A stretch of DNA of 28,689 nt from Candidatus Zixiibacteriota bacterium. GTDB lineage: Bacteria; Zixibacteria; MSB-5A5; SM1-73. The notes under the pieces were generated by a model. The model was not told the origin of the DNA. It saw only the letters and a list, made by a program, of their open reading frames with translations, and searched no databases. Position 1 is the first letter of the stretch, and every line of letters begins with the position of its first letter. The stretch spans positions 1 through 28,689 of the forward strand of contig JAGMFA010000006.1 in assembly GCA_023127875.1 (NCBI GenBank), in the 5' to 3' direction. This document shows positions 1-7,736 of this stretch, in pieces. Position numbers and translations under genes: made by a program.

Positions 1-64
1 GGGGCGGGAATTTATCCCGCCCCGAAGAGGGACTTTTTCAACACGCTCTGAAGCCTGCGGCTAC
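1..64. repeat. Palindromic repeat cluster
   Basis: Positions 1-9 (GGGGCGGGA) pair perfectly with 15-23 (TCCCGCCCC). The same element lies in the opposite orientation at 12395-12415. It is followed by TTTTTCAACA at 34-43, which recurs at 10999-11008 and 21596-21605, with its inverse at 21473-21482. Positions 49-64 hold the uninterrupted form of a repeat that carries an 18-bp insertion near 6416. There is no T-run, so this is a dispersed repeat rather than a terminator. Confidence 0.75.
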
Positions 65-85
65 CGTTCGAAAGGGAGGATTCAA

Positions 86-1039
86 ATGAAAAAGATATTC
101 GTTTTCTTAGTCGTTTTGTTAATCGCAGGATGTTCGACAGAATCGGAAACAAGAAAGGAGGCAAAGCCGCTGTCTAATTTCGATGCATTATGGGATTACA
201 ATGATCCCGCAGGAACTGAAGTGAGATTTCGGGAGCTGCTGACAGGAGCAAAAGAGTCGGGTGACAAATCCTACTATGCCCAATTGTTAACGCAAATTGC
301 CCGAACCGAAGGACTGCAACGAAAGTTTGAAGAAGCTCACAAGACCTTGGATACTGTGGAAGCCATGTTAACGGATGAGTTGACCGTGGCAAGAATCAGG
401 TATCTTTTGGAAAGGGGAAGGGTTTATAATTCATCTAACCAACCGGATAAATCCAAACCGTTATTCTTAGAAGCGTGGGAGCTGGGAGTTGCCAAGGGTG
501 AAGACTTTTATGCAGTAGATGCGGCACACATGCTGGGAATCGTTGAACCACCAGAAAAGCAATTGGAATGGGCTGATAAAGCTATGGAGTTGGCGGAGAA
601 ATCAAAAGACCAGCGGGCAAGAGATTGGCTGGGCCCTTTGTACAACAATACCGGCTGGAGTTATCACGACCTGGGACAATATGACAAGGCATTGGAATTG
701 TTCGAAAAATCCTTAAGATTTCGTGAGGAGAAAAATGACGAGGAGGGCATAAGAATTGCCAAATGGACTATCGCAAGAACTTACCGCTCGCTGGGAAGAA
801 TAGAGGAAGCTCTCCAAATCCAAAAAGCGTTAGAGCAGGAATTCGAGCAAAAAGGTATCCAGCAGGACGGGTATGTTTATGAGGAATTGGGAGAATGCTT
901 ACTGTTATTGAAAAAGGATGAGGAGGCCCGAAAATATTTCAAACTTGCATACGACTTGCTTTCGAAGAATAAATGGCTGGTTGCCAACGAACCGGAAAGA
1001 TTGAAAAGGTTAAAAGAGCTTGGTAAGGTGGAGGAGTAA
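86..1039 (+). CDS. TPR-repeat lipoprotein
   Basis: A 317-residue exported protein. It starts MKKIFVFLVVLLIAGC: a short basic end, a hydrophobic core and the lipobox IAGC with C16 as the lipidated residue, so it is probably membrane-anchored. The rest is helical. Tetratricopeptide-like repeats are clearest from about residue 183 on, for example the stretch with NNTGWSYHDLGQYDKALELF, followed by further helical pairs to about 300. TPR proteins are protein-binding scaffolds; no catalytic motif is visible and the partner is unknown. The start is supported by GGGAGG 8-9 bases upstream. A nitroreductase-like start follows 28 bases after the stop, so the two may once have formed an operon. Confidence is high for the fold class and low for the specific role. 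Confidence 0.85.
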   Translation: MKKIFVFLVVLLIAGCSTESETRKEAKPLSNFDALWDYNDPAGTEVRFRELLTGAKESGDKSYYAQLLTQIARTEGLQRKFEEAHKTLDTVEAMLTDELTVARIRYLLERGRVYNSSNQPDKSKPLFLEAWELGVAKGEDFYAVDAAHMLGIVEPPEKQLEWADKAMELAEKSKDQRARDWLGPLYNNTGWSYHDLGQYDKALELFEKSLRFREEKNDEEGIRIAKWTIARTYRSLGRIEEALQIQKALEQEFEQKGIQQDGYVYEELGECLLLLKKDEEARKYFKLAYDLLSKNKWLVANEPERLKRLKELGKVEE

Positions 1040-1067
1040 TCGTCTTGTCTTCAACAAAAAGGAGAAA

Positions 1068-1136
1068 ATGGATGCTATGAAAGCAATTTTCTCCCGCAGA
1101 AGTATTCGTAAATACATCACACAACCTATACCCTCT
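1068..1136 (+). pseudogene. Nitroreductase N-terminal remnant
   Basis: An ATG at 1068 with AAGGAG just upstream opens a frame beginning MDAMKAIFSRRSIRKY, which is the typical N-terminus of nitroreductase-family flavoproteins; the RRSIRKY segment normally helps bind FMN. After about 20 residues (to around TQPIP) the family resemblance stops and the frame runs into GC-rich palindromic repeat sequence. No further nitroreductase sequence (normally about 170-200 residues) is visible downstream. I read it as a gene truncated by repeat insertion or by a deletion joined to a repeat. The intact start and ribosome-binding site suggest a fairly recent loss. Confidence 0.6.
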
Positions 1137-1480
1137 TGCTGTCCGTTGGTGTTCCCCAGACGGGCAGGCACCCGTACGGGTGGGCATCCGTGCATGGCTG
1201 GCAGGCTTCACCAACGGGATAACTGTTGCGGTTGGTCAATCACCAGTATCCCGCCAGAGGCGGGCAGACGTCCGCCCCCAGACGGGGCCTGTCCAGGCGT
1301 CTGGGCGGGAGAAGACCAACGCAAGCAAGGCACCGTCAAATTCAACCCTATGATGCTTCAGTAATAGTCTCAAGATCCCGTCAAGGGCGGGATCAGTGCG
1401 AGGCAGGACCGAGGGGTGAAGCCGAACCACAAAACCTTTTCCCTTCAAGGTCATTTGGCTTTTTCTGACCTCTTCTCGCC
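1137..1480. repeat. Nested palindromic repeats
   Basis: Gene-free stretch of inverted repeats. CCGTTGGTG at 1143-1151 pairs with CACCAACGG at 1209-1217 and encloses smaller hairpins such as CACCCGTACGGGTG. Simpler copies of this outer repeat lie at 12491-12515 and 17818-17842. The segment after 1224 (TGTTGCGGTTGGTC) matches the inverse of a repeat near 17783-17812. GATCCCG at 1374-1380 pairs with CGGGATC at 1388-1394. The open frames here translate repeats and look like no protein family. Confidence 0.7.
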
Positions 1481-1485
1481 ATGAT

Positions 1486-1589
1486 TAATATACACGGATA
1501 CTACTTTGAATAAGGCTTAAACTAAAGTTTGGAGAAAAAGCTGTCGAAAATAAATATGGGTTTACACCCAACTAATTCTTTCAGTTCCG
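1486..1589 (+). ncRNA. Possible small RNA or old operon tail
   Basis: A non-repeat stretch between the palindromes and a strong terminator. It has a -10-like TAATAT at 1486-1491 but only a poor -35 (TTCTGA). It holds small hairpins (AAACT/AGTTT, GGGT/ACCC) and then the terminator at 1590. This could be a short structured RNA of about 120 nt. The simpler alternative is that it is the remaining 3' end of the lipoprotein-nitroreductase operon. No known RNA family was recognised. Confidence 0.25.
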
Positions 1590-1626
1590 AACAGAGTTCC
1601 GCTTGCGGCGGGACTCTGTTTTTAAT
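1590..1626 (+). terminator. Intrinsic terminator, plus strand
   Basis: A 13-bp stem: 1590-1602 (AACAGAGTTCCGC) pairs with 1608-1620 (GCGGGACTCTGTT) with one G-T wobble and a 5-base loop. The run TTTTTAATTT follows. It would end transcription coming from the lipoprotein gene or from a small RNA starting near 1498. Confidence 0.8.
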
Positions 1627-1724
1627 TTGTAGCCCAAATGGAATGGCTTTTTGTGTTTGAAAAGAGCAGACACGTTGGTTCGGGGTGCTCTCCCAGACAG
1701 GTCTCCGTCACCCTGAACCTCAAC

Positions 1725-1869
1725 GGTCGGGGGTTAGGGAACCCCCCCGACCAACATTGATGACGAAAATGAGTTTTGTAGACCGAGCATATCCGTAGAT
1801 TGCTTTCCGTGCCCGCCAGGTCCCCTGACCTGGCGGGAATATCCTGTCGGGTCGGGGGGACCCGACAGG
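1725..1869. repeat. Three GC-rich hairpins
   Basis: Successive palindromes at 1725-1752 (GGTCGGGGG / CCCCCGACC), 1812-1837 (CCCGCCAGGTC / GACCTGGCGGG) and 1843-1869 (CCTGTCGGGTC / GACCCGACAGG). None has a flanking T-run. They lie just beyond the terminator of the minus-strand operon. No gene is visible between 1627 and 1940. Confidence 0.7.
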
Positions 1870-1874
1870 CACAG

Positions 1875-1915
1875 AAAAAAGTCGGATAGTCCCCCGTACG
1901 GGGGGAATATCCGAC
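1875..1915 (-). terminator. Intrinsic terminator of the DUF4159/DUF4175 operon
   Basis: Read on the minus strand, a 15-base arm GTCGGATATTCCCCC (1915-1901) pairs with 1895-1881 with one mismatch and a GTAC loop. It is followed by TTTTTT (1880-1875). It lies 25 bases after the stop codon of the DUF4175-like gene. The stem is itself a palindrome like the neighbouring repeats, so a repeat may have been recruited as terminator. Confidence 0.85.
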
Positions 1916-1940
1916 CTACACACTATCATAACTTGATTTT

Positions 1941-4900
1941 TTATCTTCTCATTCTCTCTTCGGAGAGGGCTTTGAAGTATTCTTTTATCAACTGTTCGTA
2001 TTCTTTGGGGTAAGCTTCCTGCATGAATCTAAAGAGTTTGTCTTTGGCTGATACTTCTTTCTGGGTTGCTTCAGGGGGAAGCTGTTTGGGACTTGGTCGG
2101 AATACATCCTCTCCCTTCTCCGCCCTCCTCTGTCTGGAGTAGTCTCTCTCTCTTAGGGATTTTTCAGCATCCAGAAGACGGGAGAGTATCTTTTTCTGTC
2201 TGTCAATGGTGGATTGATCTATACGCAGTCTCTCGAAATCTCCCACCACCTTTTTCATCTCGTCGCCCAACTCGCCCAAACGACCCAAAATCTCAGAACG
2301 GTTGCCAAACTCGCTTTCCAGCTCGGAGAGGGCTTTTCTGACCGCTCCCTGTTCGGCGGCCAATCTCTGAAGTGCCGCCTGCTGGGAGAGGGAAAGCTCC
2401 ATCCCCTGACCTCCGCACTGCCCTAATTTCTGGGTCTGTTCATTTATACCGCCTTGCTTGTCACACATGCCCTTCATCTTTTTAAACGCCTGTTCCATTC
2501 CGGAGCCACTGCAGGACTTTTTCGCATTGCTCATAGCCTGCATCAGCTTTCGGGCGGTGACGTTCAAATCATAGATGGTCTCCCTCTGTTCATCAACAGC
2601 AATCTCCTTTTTCCTCTCATCCAGTTTCTTGATAGCCTCCTCCATGCTGGCTAAGGAAAGAGCCACAAATCTTAGGACATCCGGACCCACGTAGATGGTC
2701 AGATGGGACAAAGCCTCCAGATCCTCAGAAATTCTTGTGTTAGCCGCTTTAAGGTTCTGCTGGTCATGTGCCAGATCCCTTAATGCCATGTCCCGCTCGC
2801 CTATCTGATTAACCTGGTCAAACAACTGTTCCTGGTCATCAGAGAGGGAGAATACATCATGAAGCGATTTTCTGATAGCCTTCACAATCTCCTCTTTTTG
2901 CCCGGTAAGCATATCTTCCTGAGTGGTCTTAAGCTTGTCCGCCATCTGTTGTAGTTTTTTTGAACAAGACTTGCCCGACTTTAAGGATCCAGCTTTGTCA
3001 GAACTGGAAAGCTGGGAGATGGCTTGATCCATGTCCTCCTTTACCCCGGACTTCTCCGGCATATCAGAAAGTTCCTTAAGTTGCTCCTCAGGTAACAAAG
3101 AAAGCTCGTTGGCAAGATCGGTAAATTCTTTCAGCCTCTTTTCAAACTCACTGAATTCCTCCTTCAATTTCTTTTCATCAGGGGCAAGTTGAGGCAAATC
3201 TTCTTTTGGTGAAGCATCCATATTTTGATTGAGTTGATTTTGTTTCTCCGCCATCCGTTCCGCCATCTTTATCAAATTGCTCAGCTTCTGTTCCGCCTGA
3301 AGTCTTTTCAAAAGGGATATGATTCGGTCCAGCTTTTTTAACATCTCCTCTGAAGATATCTTCATCTTCTTCATGGCTTCCTTGAGCTGGTCTGGATCCA
3401 TATTCTTCAATGCCTCCTCCAACTGGCGCAAAGCCTCTTTCATCTCCGGGGTCATGACGTCTTCCATCAGCTTCTTTATCTCCATCATTTTCTCCACCAT
3501 CTCCTGAGCGGCCAGTTTGTTCTCCTCAATCTTTTGGATATTTTCATCCATCCTCTGGGCTAAGTCTTTGAGATCCTTAGCTAACTTCTGTTGTTTGTCT
3601 AAGGCATCCTCCAATTGTTGTCTTTTTTGCCAGTCCATATCCAAACCGGTGTATCGGTTCATCTCCTGAGATAGATCCTCAATCTTCTTCTTAAGCTCCC
3701 TTTGCCCTCTGAGCACCGTTTCTAAGTCTATAATCTGTCCCTCCTGCTCTCTTTCCACCTCAGCTATTATCTCATCCAACGAGGGAAGCCTGAGATAGTA
3801 GGATTTGCTCTCTGCCTTCTTGGGTCCGGAGAAGGAGTCATTGTCATAAATCACAGCCCGGTATCTTACCAGATCGCCCGGAAGCAAATACAGAGGGGAA
3901 AGATTCCAGAGGTATTCTACATTCATCTCGATCTGGTTTTTGCCTGGAATATCAACGTCTAAAGTCCTTTCGTCTGACTCATTTCCCTCTGAGATGATCT
4001 GATATGCCAGTTTGAGTGAGGAGAATCCGTAATCGTCTGATATGCTGAAAAGAAGACCAACTCGCATACTCTCAGTTAAATCCTGATCGTGTCCTGGTTG
4101 TAAAATCTCCACGAAAGGAAACTCATCGTTTATTTTGGTTATCTTATATTCAATGGGGTCCTGACTTTTGTTTCCGCTTTTGTCCCATAGCTCAATGAAA
4201 TAGGAGCCGTCCTGTTTAACCACTATCTCCCCCGAAGCCACATTACCTTTGATCTTTGTTTGTTTTCTGGTGGAATCGAAGAAGACGATTTCCCCCTTTT
4301 TTAGTTCTTTATTAGCCCGTGCCTCAATTTTGACCTTAGTTCCCGTTATGGCAGTGACATTTCCGTCGTTTTCGTCCACCACCTGAGTTTTAAGCTGGGT
4401 ATATCTGGGATAGTTAAACGTCAATTTCAATCCCACCACCCGGGGTTTATCCACCATGGTTATCTTATAATGTTCGCTTTCCACCCCCTTGGCTTCAGCA
4501 TAATACTCAAAGCTTCTTTTGACCTCTTTGAACTTATAGGTGAAGTCGGGCTCTACCTTTGTAATCTCTTGAATTTTGAGATCGCTTCTATGCGTTTTCT
4601 GAGAAAGCTTCTCTCTGTTCCAGCCCGATCCTTCGTTTCTCCAGAAGAAGTTGACATTTTTAGGTTTTTCACCCTCCACATTAATTTTTATTTTCACATC
4701 CGAATATTTGACTACCTCCTTACTGCCGGGAGAGATGGTAAAGAAGAACTTCTGGGGGGAGACGAATTCGGTCAAGGGGTGGGAAAAAATGTGAAGGGAG
4801 TTTTTAAATGCGCCAGGAAATATCAGAGCAAATATCAATGAAAACACAGCCAATCCTGTCGCCACCCGGCTTATCTTCCTGATCGGAGTCTTGTTGACAA

Positions 4901-5345
4901 TTTCCTTTAGGTTCAATCTGCCAGAGGCAGAATCTGCCTGCTGGATCACCGCCATGATCATATCAGTGGAGTAACCTTCCGGATTTCTTTTGAGCTTTTT
5001 GGAAAGTTGCAGGGCGGCAATCAGGCGATTCTCCAGTTCAGGGAATTTCTCTTCCACTTTTAAGGCTACATCCTCCAGACTGGGGGGATGGAAAATTGGT
5101 CGAAGGCAAAAATAAGAGAATGAGATTACCAAGAGCAATCCTGCCATCCCTAAATAGACTATCCTTGCGGCGACCGGAAATACAAAAATGGAATTGGCCC
5201 ATAAACCTAAGAATCCCGATCCCAGAGCAAAAGATAGAAGTATCAATATTCCCTGAATGGTTCTGTTTTTGATATAGGAGCGTCTTAAAAGCTTAAGACG
5301 ATTTACCAGAGCCCAAAAGCTTTTTGAATTAGTTTCGTTTCTCAT
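1941..5345 (-). CDS. DUF4175-like membrane protein with long coiled coil
   Basis: A 1134-residue protein of the DUF4175-like kind: an N-terminal hydrophobic hairpin (about residues 30-75), a third membrane segment (about 155-177), an Ig-like beta-rich region (about 190-515), then a very long charged coiled coil (about 518-950) rich in E, K, L and M. Near 930-985 there is a Cys/Gly/Gln patch (CSGSG, GMCDKQGG, CGGQGM), followed by more helix to the C-terminus. Such proteins are usually found with DUF4159, MoxR ATPase, DUF58 and von Willebrand A genes; here only DUF4159 precedes it, 191 bases upstream on the same strand. The biochemical role is not established. The family suggests an inner-membrane protein with a large periplasmic portion. 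GAGGGA lies about 9 bases before the ATG. Confidence 0.8.
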   Translation of the reverse strand: MRNETNSKSFWALVNRLKLLRRSYIKNRTIQGILILLSFALGSGFLGLWANSIFVFPVAARIVYLGMAGLLLVISFSYFCLRPIFHPPSLEDVALKVEEKFPELENRLIAALQLSKKLKRNPEGYSTDMIMAVIQQADSASGRLNLKEIVNKTPIRKISRVATGLAVFSLIFALIFPGAFKNSLHIFSHPLTEFVSPQKFFFTISPGSKEVVKYSDVKIKINVEGEKPKNVNFFWRNEGSGWNREKLSQKTHRSDLKIQEITKVEPDFTYKFKEVKRSFEYYAEAKGVESEHYKITMVDKPRVVGLKLTFNYPRYTQLKTQVVDENDGNVTAITGTKVKIEARANKELKKGEIVFFDSTRKQTKIKGNVASGEIVVKQDGSYFIELWDKSGNKSQDPIEYKITKINDEFPFVEILQPGHDQDLTESMRVGLLFSISDDYGFSSLKLAYQIISEGNESDERTLDVDIPGKNQIEMNVEYLWNLSPLYLLPGDLVRYRAVIYDNDSFSGPKKAESKSYYLRLPSLDEIIAEVEREQEGQIIDLETVLRGQRELKKKIEDLSQEMNRYTGLDMDWQKRQQLEDALDKQQKLAKDLKDLAQRMDENIQKIEENKLAAQEMVEKMMEIKKLMEDVMTPEMKEALRQLEEALKNMDPDQLKEAMKKMKISSEEMLKKLDRIISLLKRLQAEQKLSNLIKMAERMAEKQNQLNQNMDASPKEDLPQLAPDEKKLKEEFSEFEKRLKEFTDLANELSLLPEEQLKELSDMPEKSGVKEDMDQAISQLSSSDKAGSLKSGKSCSKKLQQMADKLKTTQEDMLTGQKEEIVKAIRKSLHDVFSLSDDQEQLFDQVNQIGERDMALRDLAHDQQNLKAANTRISEDLEALSHLTIYVGPDVLRFVALSLASMEEAIKKLDERKKEIAVDEQRETIYDLNVTARKLMQAMSNAKKSCSGSGMEQAFKKMKGMCDKQGGINEQTQKLGQCGGQGMELSLSQQAALQRLAAEQGAVRKALSELESEFGNRSEILGRLGELGDEMKKVVGDFERLRIDQSTIDRQKKILSRLLDAEKSLRERDYSRQRRAEKGEDVFRPSPKQLPPEATQKEVSAKDKLFRFMQEAYPKEYEQLIKEYFKALSEERMRR

Positions 5346-5411
5346 AAGTGTTCATCCCTCGATTGTTTTGTCCGCTTAATTTTAAGGACGGTTAAAAAAG
5401 AAGGAGGTAAT

Positions 5412-5491
5412 GTAGGGACAGCCTCATTTGAGTCAACTGACCTTGTGGCTGTCCCCCTTAAAGTTAGGACAGGGACAAGCCCTGTCCCTAC
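5412..5491. repeat. GTAGGGACAG palindromic repeat with 18-bp insertion
   Basis: Bounded by a perfect 10-bp inverted repeat, GTAGGGACAG (5412-5421) and CTGTCCCTAC (5482-5491), with two internal hairpins. It aligns with the inverse of the 59-bp element at 10938-10996, except for an extra 18 bases, TCATTTGAGTCAACTGAC, at 5424-5441, and some differences in the central spacer. It lies in the spacer between the DUF4159 and DUF4175-like genes. Confidence 0.8.
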
Positions 5492-5536
5492 ATAATGGCT
5501 TCCTTGCAAGATTTTTAACACATCCTTAAACAATGC

Positions 5537-6226
5537 CTAATTCTCCAAAGCCCAAGTGATGATATTTACTCCCATCTTCAGGGCGGCTTCGCGCTTTTCC
5601 GGAGGATCATTGTGCACCTGGGGATCCTCCCATCCGTCACCTATGTCGGACTCGTAGGTAAAGAACACTATCAATCTCTCCTCATGAAATATGCCAAATC
5701 CTTGAGAAGGCTTCTCATCGTGCTTATGTATCTTGGGCAACCCATTGGGAAAATCATAATAACAATGATAGATCCCATGGCTGAAGGGAAGCTCTACCAG
5801 CTCCTTGTCGGGAAAAAGCCTTTTCATCTCCCGAAAAAAGGCTTTCTTCAACCCGTAGGAGTCGTTAGCAAAAAGGAAACCACCATGGGTAAGATAATTC
5901 TTTAACCTTTCTGATTCCTGATCGGTGAATTTTATATTTCCATGACCGGTCAAAAACAAAAAGGGATAGGAGAACAAATCTTCGTCCATTAACGAAACTC
6001 GCACCTCCTCTTCAGCCACCGGTATATTGGTGTTCTCCTTCAGGAATTTATGCATGTTGGGGATAGCAGAAGATCCCCAATACCAGTCACCTCCACCTCC
6101 ATATTTGAGTCGGGTAATGGTGAAAGCAGAGGGATTTGGGTTCAGACTTACCCTCTTAGCTTGTGCAAACGCCAGCGATCCAAAAGCTAAAAGTGCGAAA
6201 ATAAGGGCGATTTTTTTCATGCTCAT
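5537..6226 (-). CDS. DUF4159 exported protein
   Basis: A 229-residue protein with a cleavable signal peptide (about residues 1-23, ending LAFAQA) followed by a DUF4159 domain. The family pattern is clear: FTITRLKYGGGGDWYW near the start, LSYP-like FSYPFLFLTGHGNIKFTD in the middle, then YLTHGGFLFANDSYG and a C-terminal part with IGDGWED. DUF4159 has a glutamine-amidotransferase-like fold, but the catalytic Cys position is not obvious, and the family function is unknown. It is the first gene of a two-gene operon with the DUF4175-like gene. Two in-frame ATGs (6226 and 6220) compete; neither has a good Shine-Dalgarno sequence. Confidence 0.85.
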   Translation of the reverse strand: MSMKKIALIFALLAFGSLAFAQAKRVSLNPNPSAFTITRLKYGGGGDWYWGSSAIPNMHKFLKENTNIPVAEEEVRVSLMDEDLFSYPFLFLTGHGNIKFTDQESERLKNYLTHGGFLFANDSYGLKKAFFREMKRLFPDKELVELPFSHGIYHCYYDFPNGLPKIHKHDEKPSQGFGIFHEERLIVFFTYESDIGDGWEDPQVHNDPPEKREAALKMGVNIITWALEN

Positions 6227-6251
6227 ATAAATTATACAATCGAGGGTTTCA

Positions 6252-6302
6252 GGATGTTTGCAAACTCAAATAGTAATATATGTCGGATGTTTACAAAGTC
6301 AA
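6252..6302 (-). promoter_or_regulatory. Promoter and direct repeats before DUF4159
   Basis: On the minus strand, TTGACT (6302-6297), a 16-base spacer and TATATT (6280-6275) form a good sigma-70-type promoter that predicts a start near 6268. The -35 lies inside the first of two 18-bp direct repeats that match at 16 of 18 positions (6285-6302 and 6252-6269), 33 bp apart. The second repeat contains the palindrome GTTTGCAAAC and would straddle the transcription start. That suggests an operator. A further TATAAT (6236-6231) lies 4 bases before the first ATG but has no matching -35. Confidence 0.45.
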
Positions 6303-6709
6303 CAGAAAAACCTCAGAAACTTTTTTACCATCTCTTAAGTTCTGCCGACCGGTATTTATCAGTGCACAGAGTTTTGCACGAAATTCCTGTATCACAAACG
6401 CAACGCAGGCTAAAGCTCATTTGAGTCAACTGACCTGCGGCTACCAAAATTGAGTATTTTGGACAATCTGAGAAACCTCACCAGCACAGATGTTATAATT
6501 GTAGTTGCCTGATTTATCAGGCGTATGTGAGCTCGATGAATCTCCAGTTAGTAACGGATGGCTCGTCCGTTATCATAGCAGGAAATCGTCCGAGCTTGCC
6601 CTGAACAATACGGTTTAGGGCTTGTCTCGAACGACGAGGCTTCCTGTGACATTGGAGTTCATTCCTATGCAGAACCATGAAGGTTCTGCTACGCGAGAAA
6701 AGTATCAAC
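6303..6709. repeat. Repeat-rich spacer downstream of secF
   Basis: Gene-free. It contains the CGCAGGCTAAAGC...CCTGCGGCTACC repeat (6404-6444) carrying the same 18-bp insertion (6417-6434) as the element at 5412. It also contains a GTTGCCTGATTTATCAGGC hairpin (about 6504-6522), a TAACGGA/TCCGTTA hairpin (about 6550-6572) and GCAGAACC/GGTTCTGC (about 6669-6689). No credible open frame was seen. Confidence 0.65.
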
Positions 6710-6740
6710 AAAAAAAACCGCCCAACTTATGGGCGGTTTT
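6710..6740 (-). terminator. Intrinsic terminator of secDF
   Basis: On the minus strand AACCGCCCA (6738-6730) pairs with TGGGCGGTT (6724-6716) around a 5-base loop, then an unbroken T-run. It lies about 30 bases past the secF stop codon. A shorter T-run on the other strand makes it weakly bidirectional. Confidence 0.9.
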
Positions 6741-6770
6741 GTGGAAATTATACCAATTGGTTTATTGGGT

Positions 6771-7694
6771 CTACTTGAATCTCTTGGGTGATTTTCTTTC
6801 CCATTCCATGATGATGGGACTTGCCACAAACATAGAGGAATAAGTCCCCACAACAATCCCTATCATCAGGGCTAAGGAAAAATCATGCACCACCTCTCCC
6901 CCCACCAAAAAGAGCGTGAAAACAACCGCAAAGGTGGTAAGGGAGGTGATGATGGTTCGGCTCAAAACCTCGTTAATGCTGGCATTTATGGTGCTGGGAA
7001 AGTTACCTCTTTTTCGAAAAAGCTTTAGATTCTCTCTGATTCGGTCAAACAGCACCACCGTATCATTCAAGGAATATCCAGCCAAGGTCAACAGGGCGGT
7101 GACTACCAATAGAGTGATGTCCTTCTGCAGCATAAAAAGTATACCCAAAACCAACAACACATCGTGAAGGGTGGTGATGGTGGCGGCTACCCCAAATCTG
7201 AAATCGAACCTTATCCAGATGTAGAGAAGAATACCTGCCAGGGCGAGAAGAACTGCCCAACGGGCTTGTCTTTGAAGGGTTTTCCCCACCGCCGGACCAA
7301 TCCCGTCCACAGAGTCCATGTTAAATTTGCTCTGCGGGAATTCTTTGGCAAGCACGCTTAAAATATCTGAGGAAGTTTGGGTAACGTCCTCGTCGGTGGT
7401 AGCCTTCACCCTGATCAGAAAATAGTTGGGGTGCTCCCGATGAAGGGATTGAATGAATGCATCATCGTATCCATTTCTGCTCAAAGCCGCTCTTAGTTCC
7501 CCAATCTTCACTTCTTTTTCAAAATAGCCCTGTAACATGGTGCCGCCGGCGAAGTCGATTCCTAAATCAGCCTTTCCCAAAAATATGGCCACAAAGGCGG
7601 CAAGTCCAAAAATCACCAGAATGCCGGAAATGGCAAAAGCATAATATCTTTTCCCAATGAAGTCTATATTAGTTTTCTTTAGTATCTGAAGCAT
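6771..7694 (-). CDS. secF: Protein translocase subunit SecF
   Basis: A 307-residue inner-membrane protein of the RND-related SecD/SecF pair, which uses the proton gradient to assist the late stages of Sec-dependent export. An N-terminal membrane helix (about 19-40) precedes the hallmark LGIDFAGG (44-51) and a periplasmic domain. Five more membrane segments follow from about residue 140, including the conserved SLNDTVVLFDRIREN motif near 207-221. The length is normal for the family. It lies 42 bases downstream of secD with AAGGAG before its start, so the two are co-transcribed. yajC is not next to them here. Confidence 0.95.
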   Translation of the reverse strand: MLQILKKTNIDFIGKRYYAFAISGILVIFGLAAFVAIFLGKADLGIDFAGGTMLQGYFEKEVKIGELRAALSRNGYDDAFIQSLHREHPNYFLIRVKATTDEDVTQTSSDILSVLAKEFPQSKFNMDSVDGIGPAVGKTLQRQARWAVLLALAGILLYIWIRFDFRFGVAATITTLHDVLLVLGILFMLQKDITLLVVTALLTLAGYSLNDTVVLFDRIRENLKLFRKRGNFPSTINASINEVLSRTIITSLTTFAVVFTLFLVGGEVVHDFSLALMIGIVVGTYSSMFVASPIIMEWERKSPKRFK

Positions 7695-7736
7695 ATTTTA
7701 AAGGCTCCTTCCCTACGGATTTCACTGTGTTCAATT

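Noticed and set aside
1020..1468. Overlapping open frames of 80-114 codons
   Set aside because: Beyond the short nitroreductase-like start they translate palindromic repeats, show Arg/Pro/Gly-rich nonsense and have no ribosome-binding sites.
6227..6236. TATAAT 4 bases before the DUF4159 ATG as a leaderless promoter
   Set aside because: No -35 hexamer lies at 16-18 bases; the TTGACT/TATATT promoter further upstream is better.
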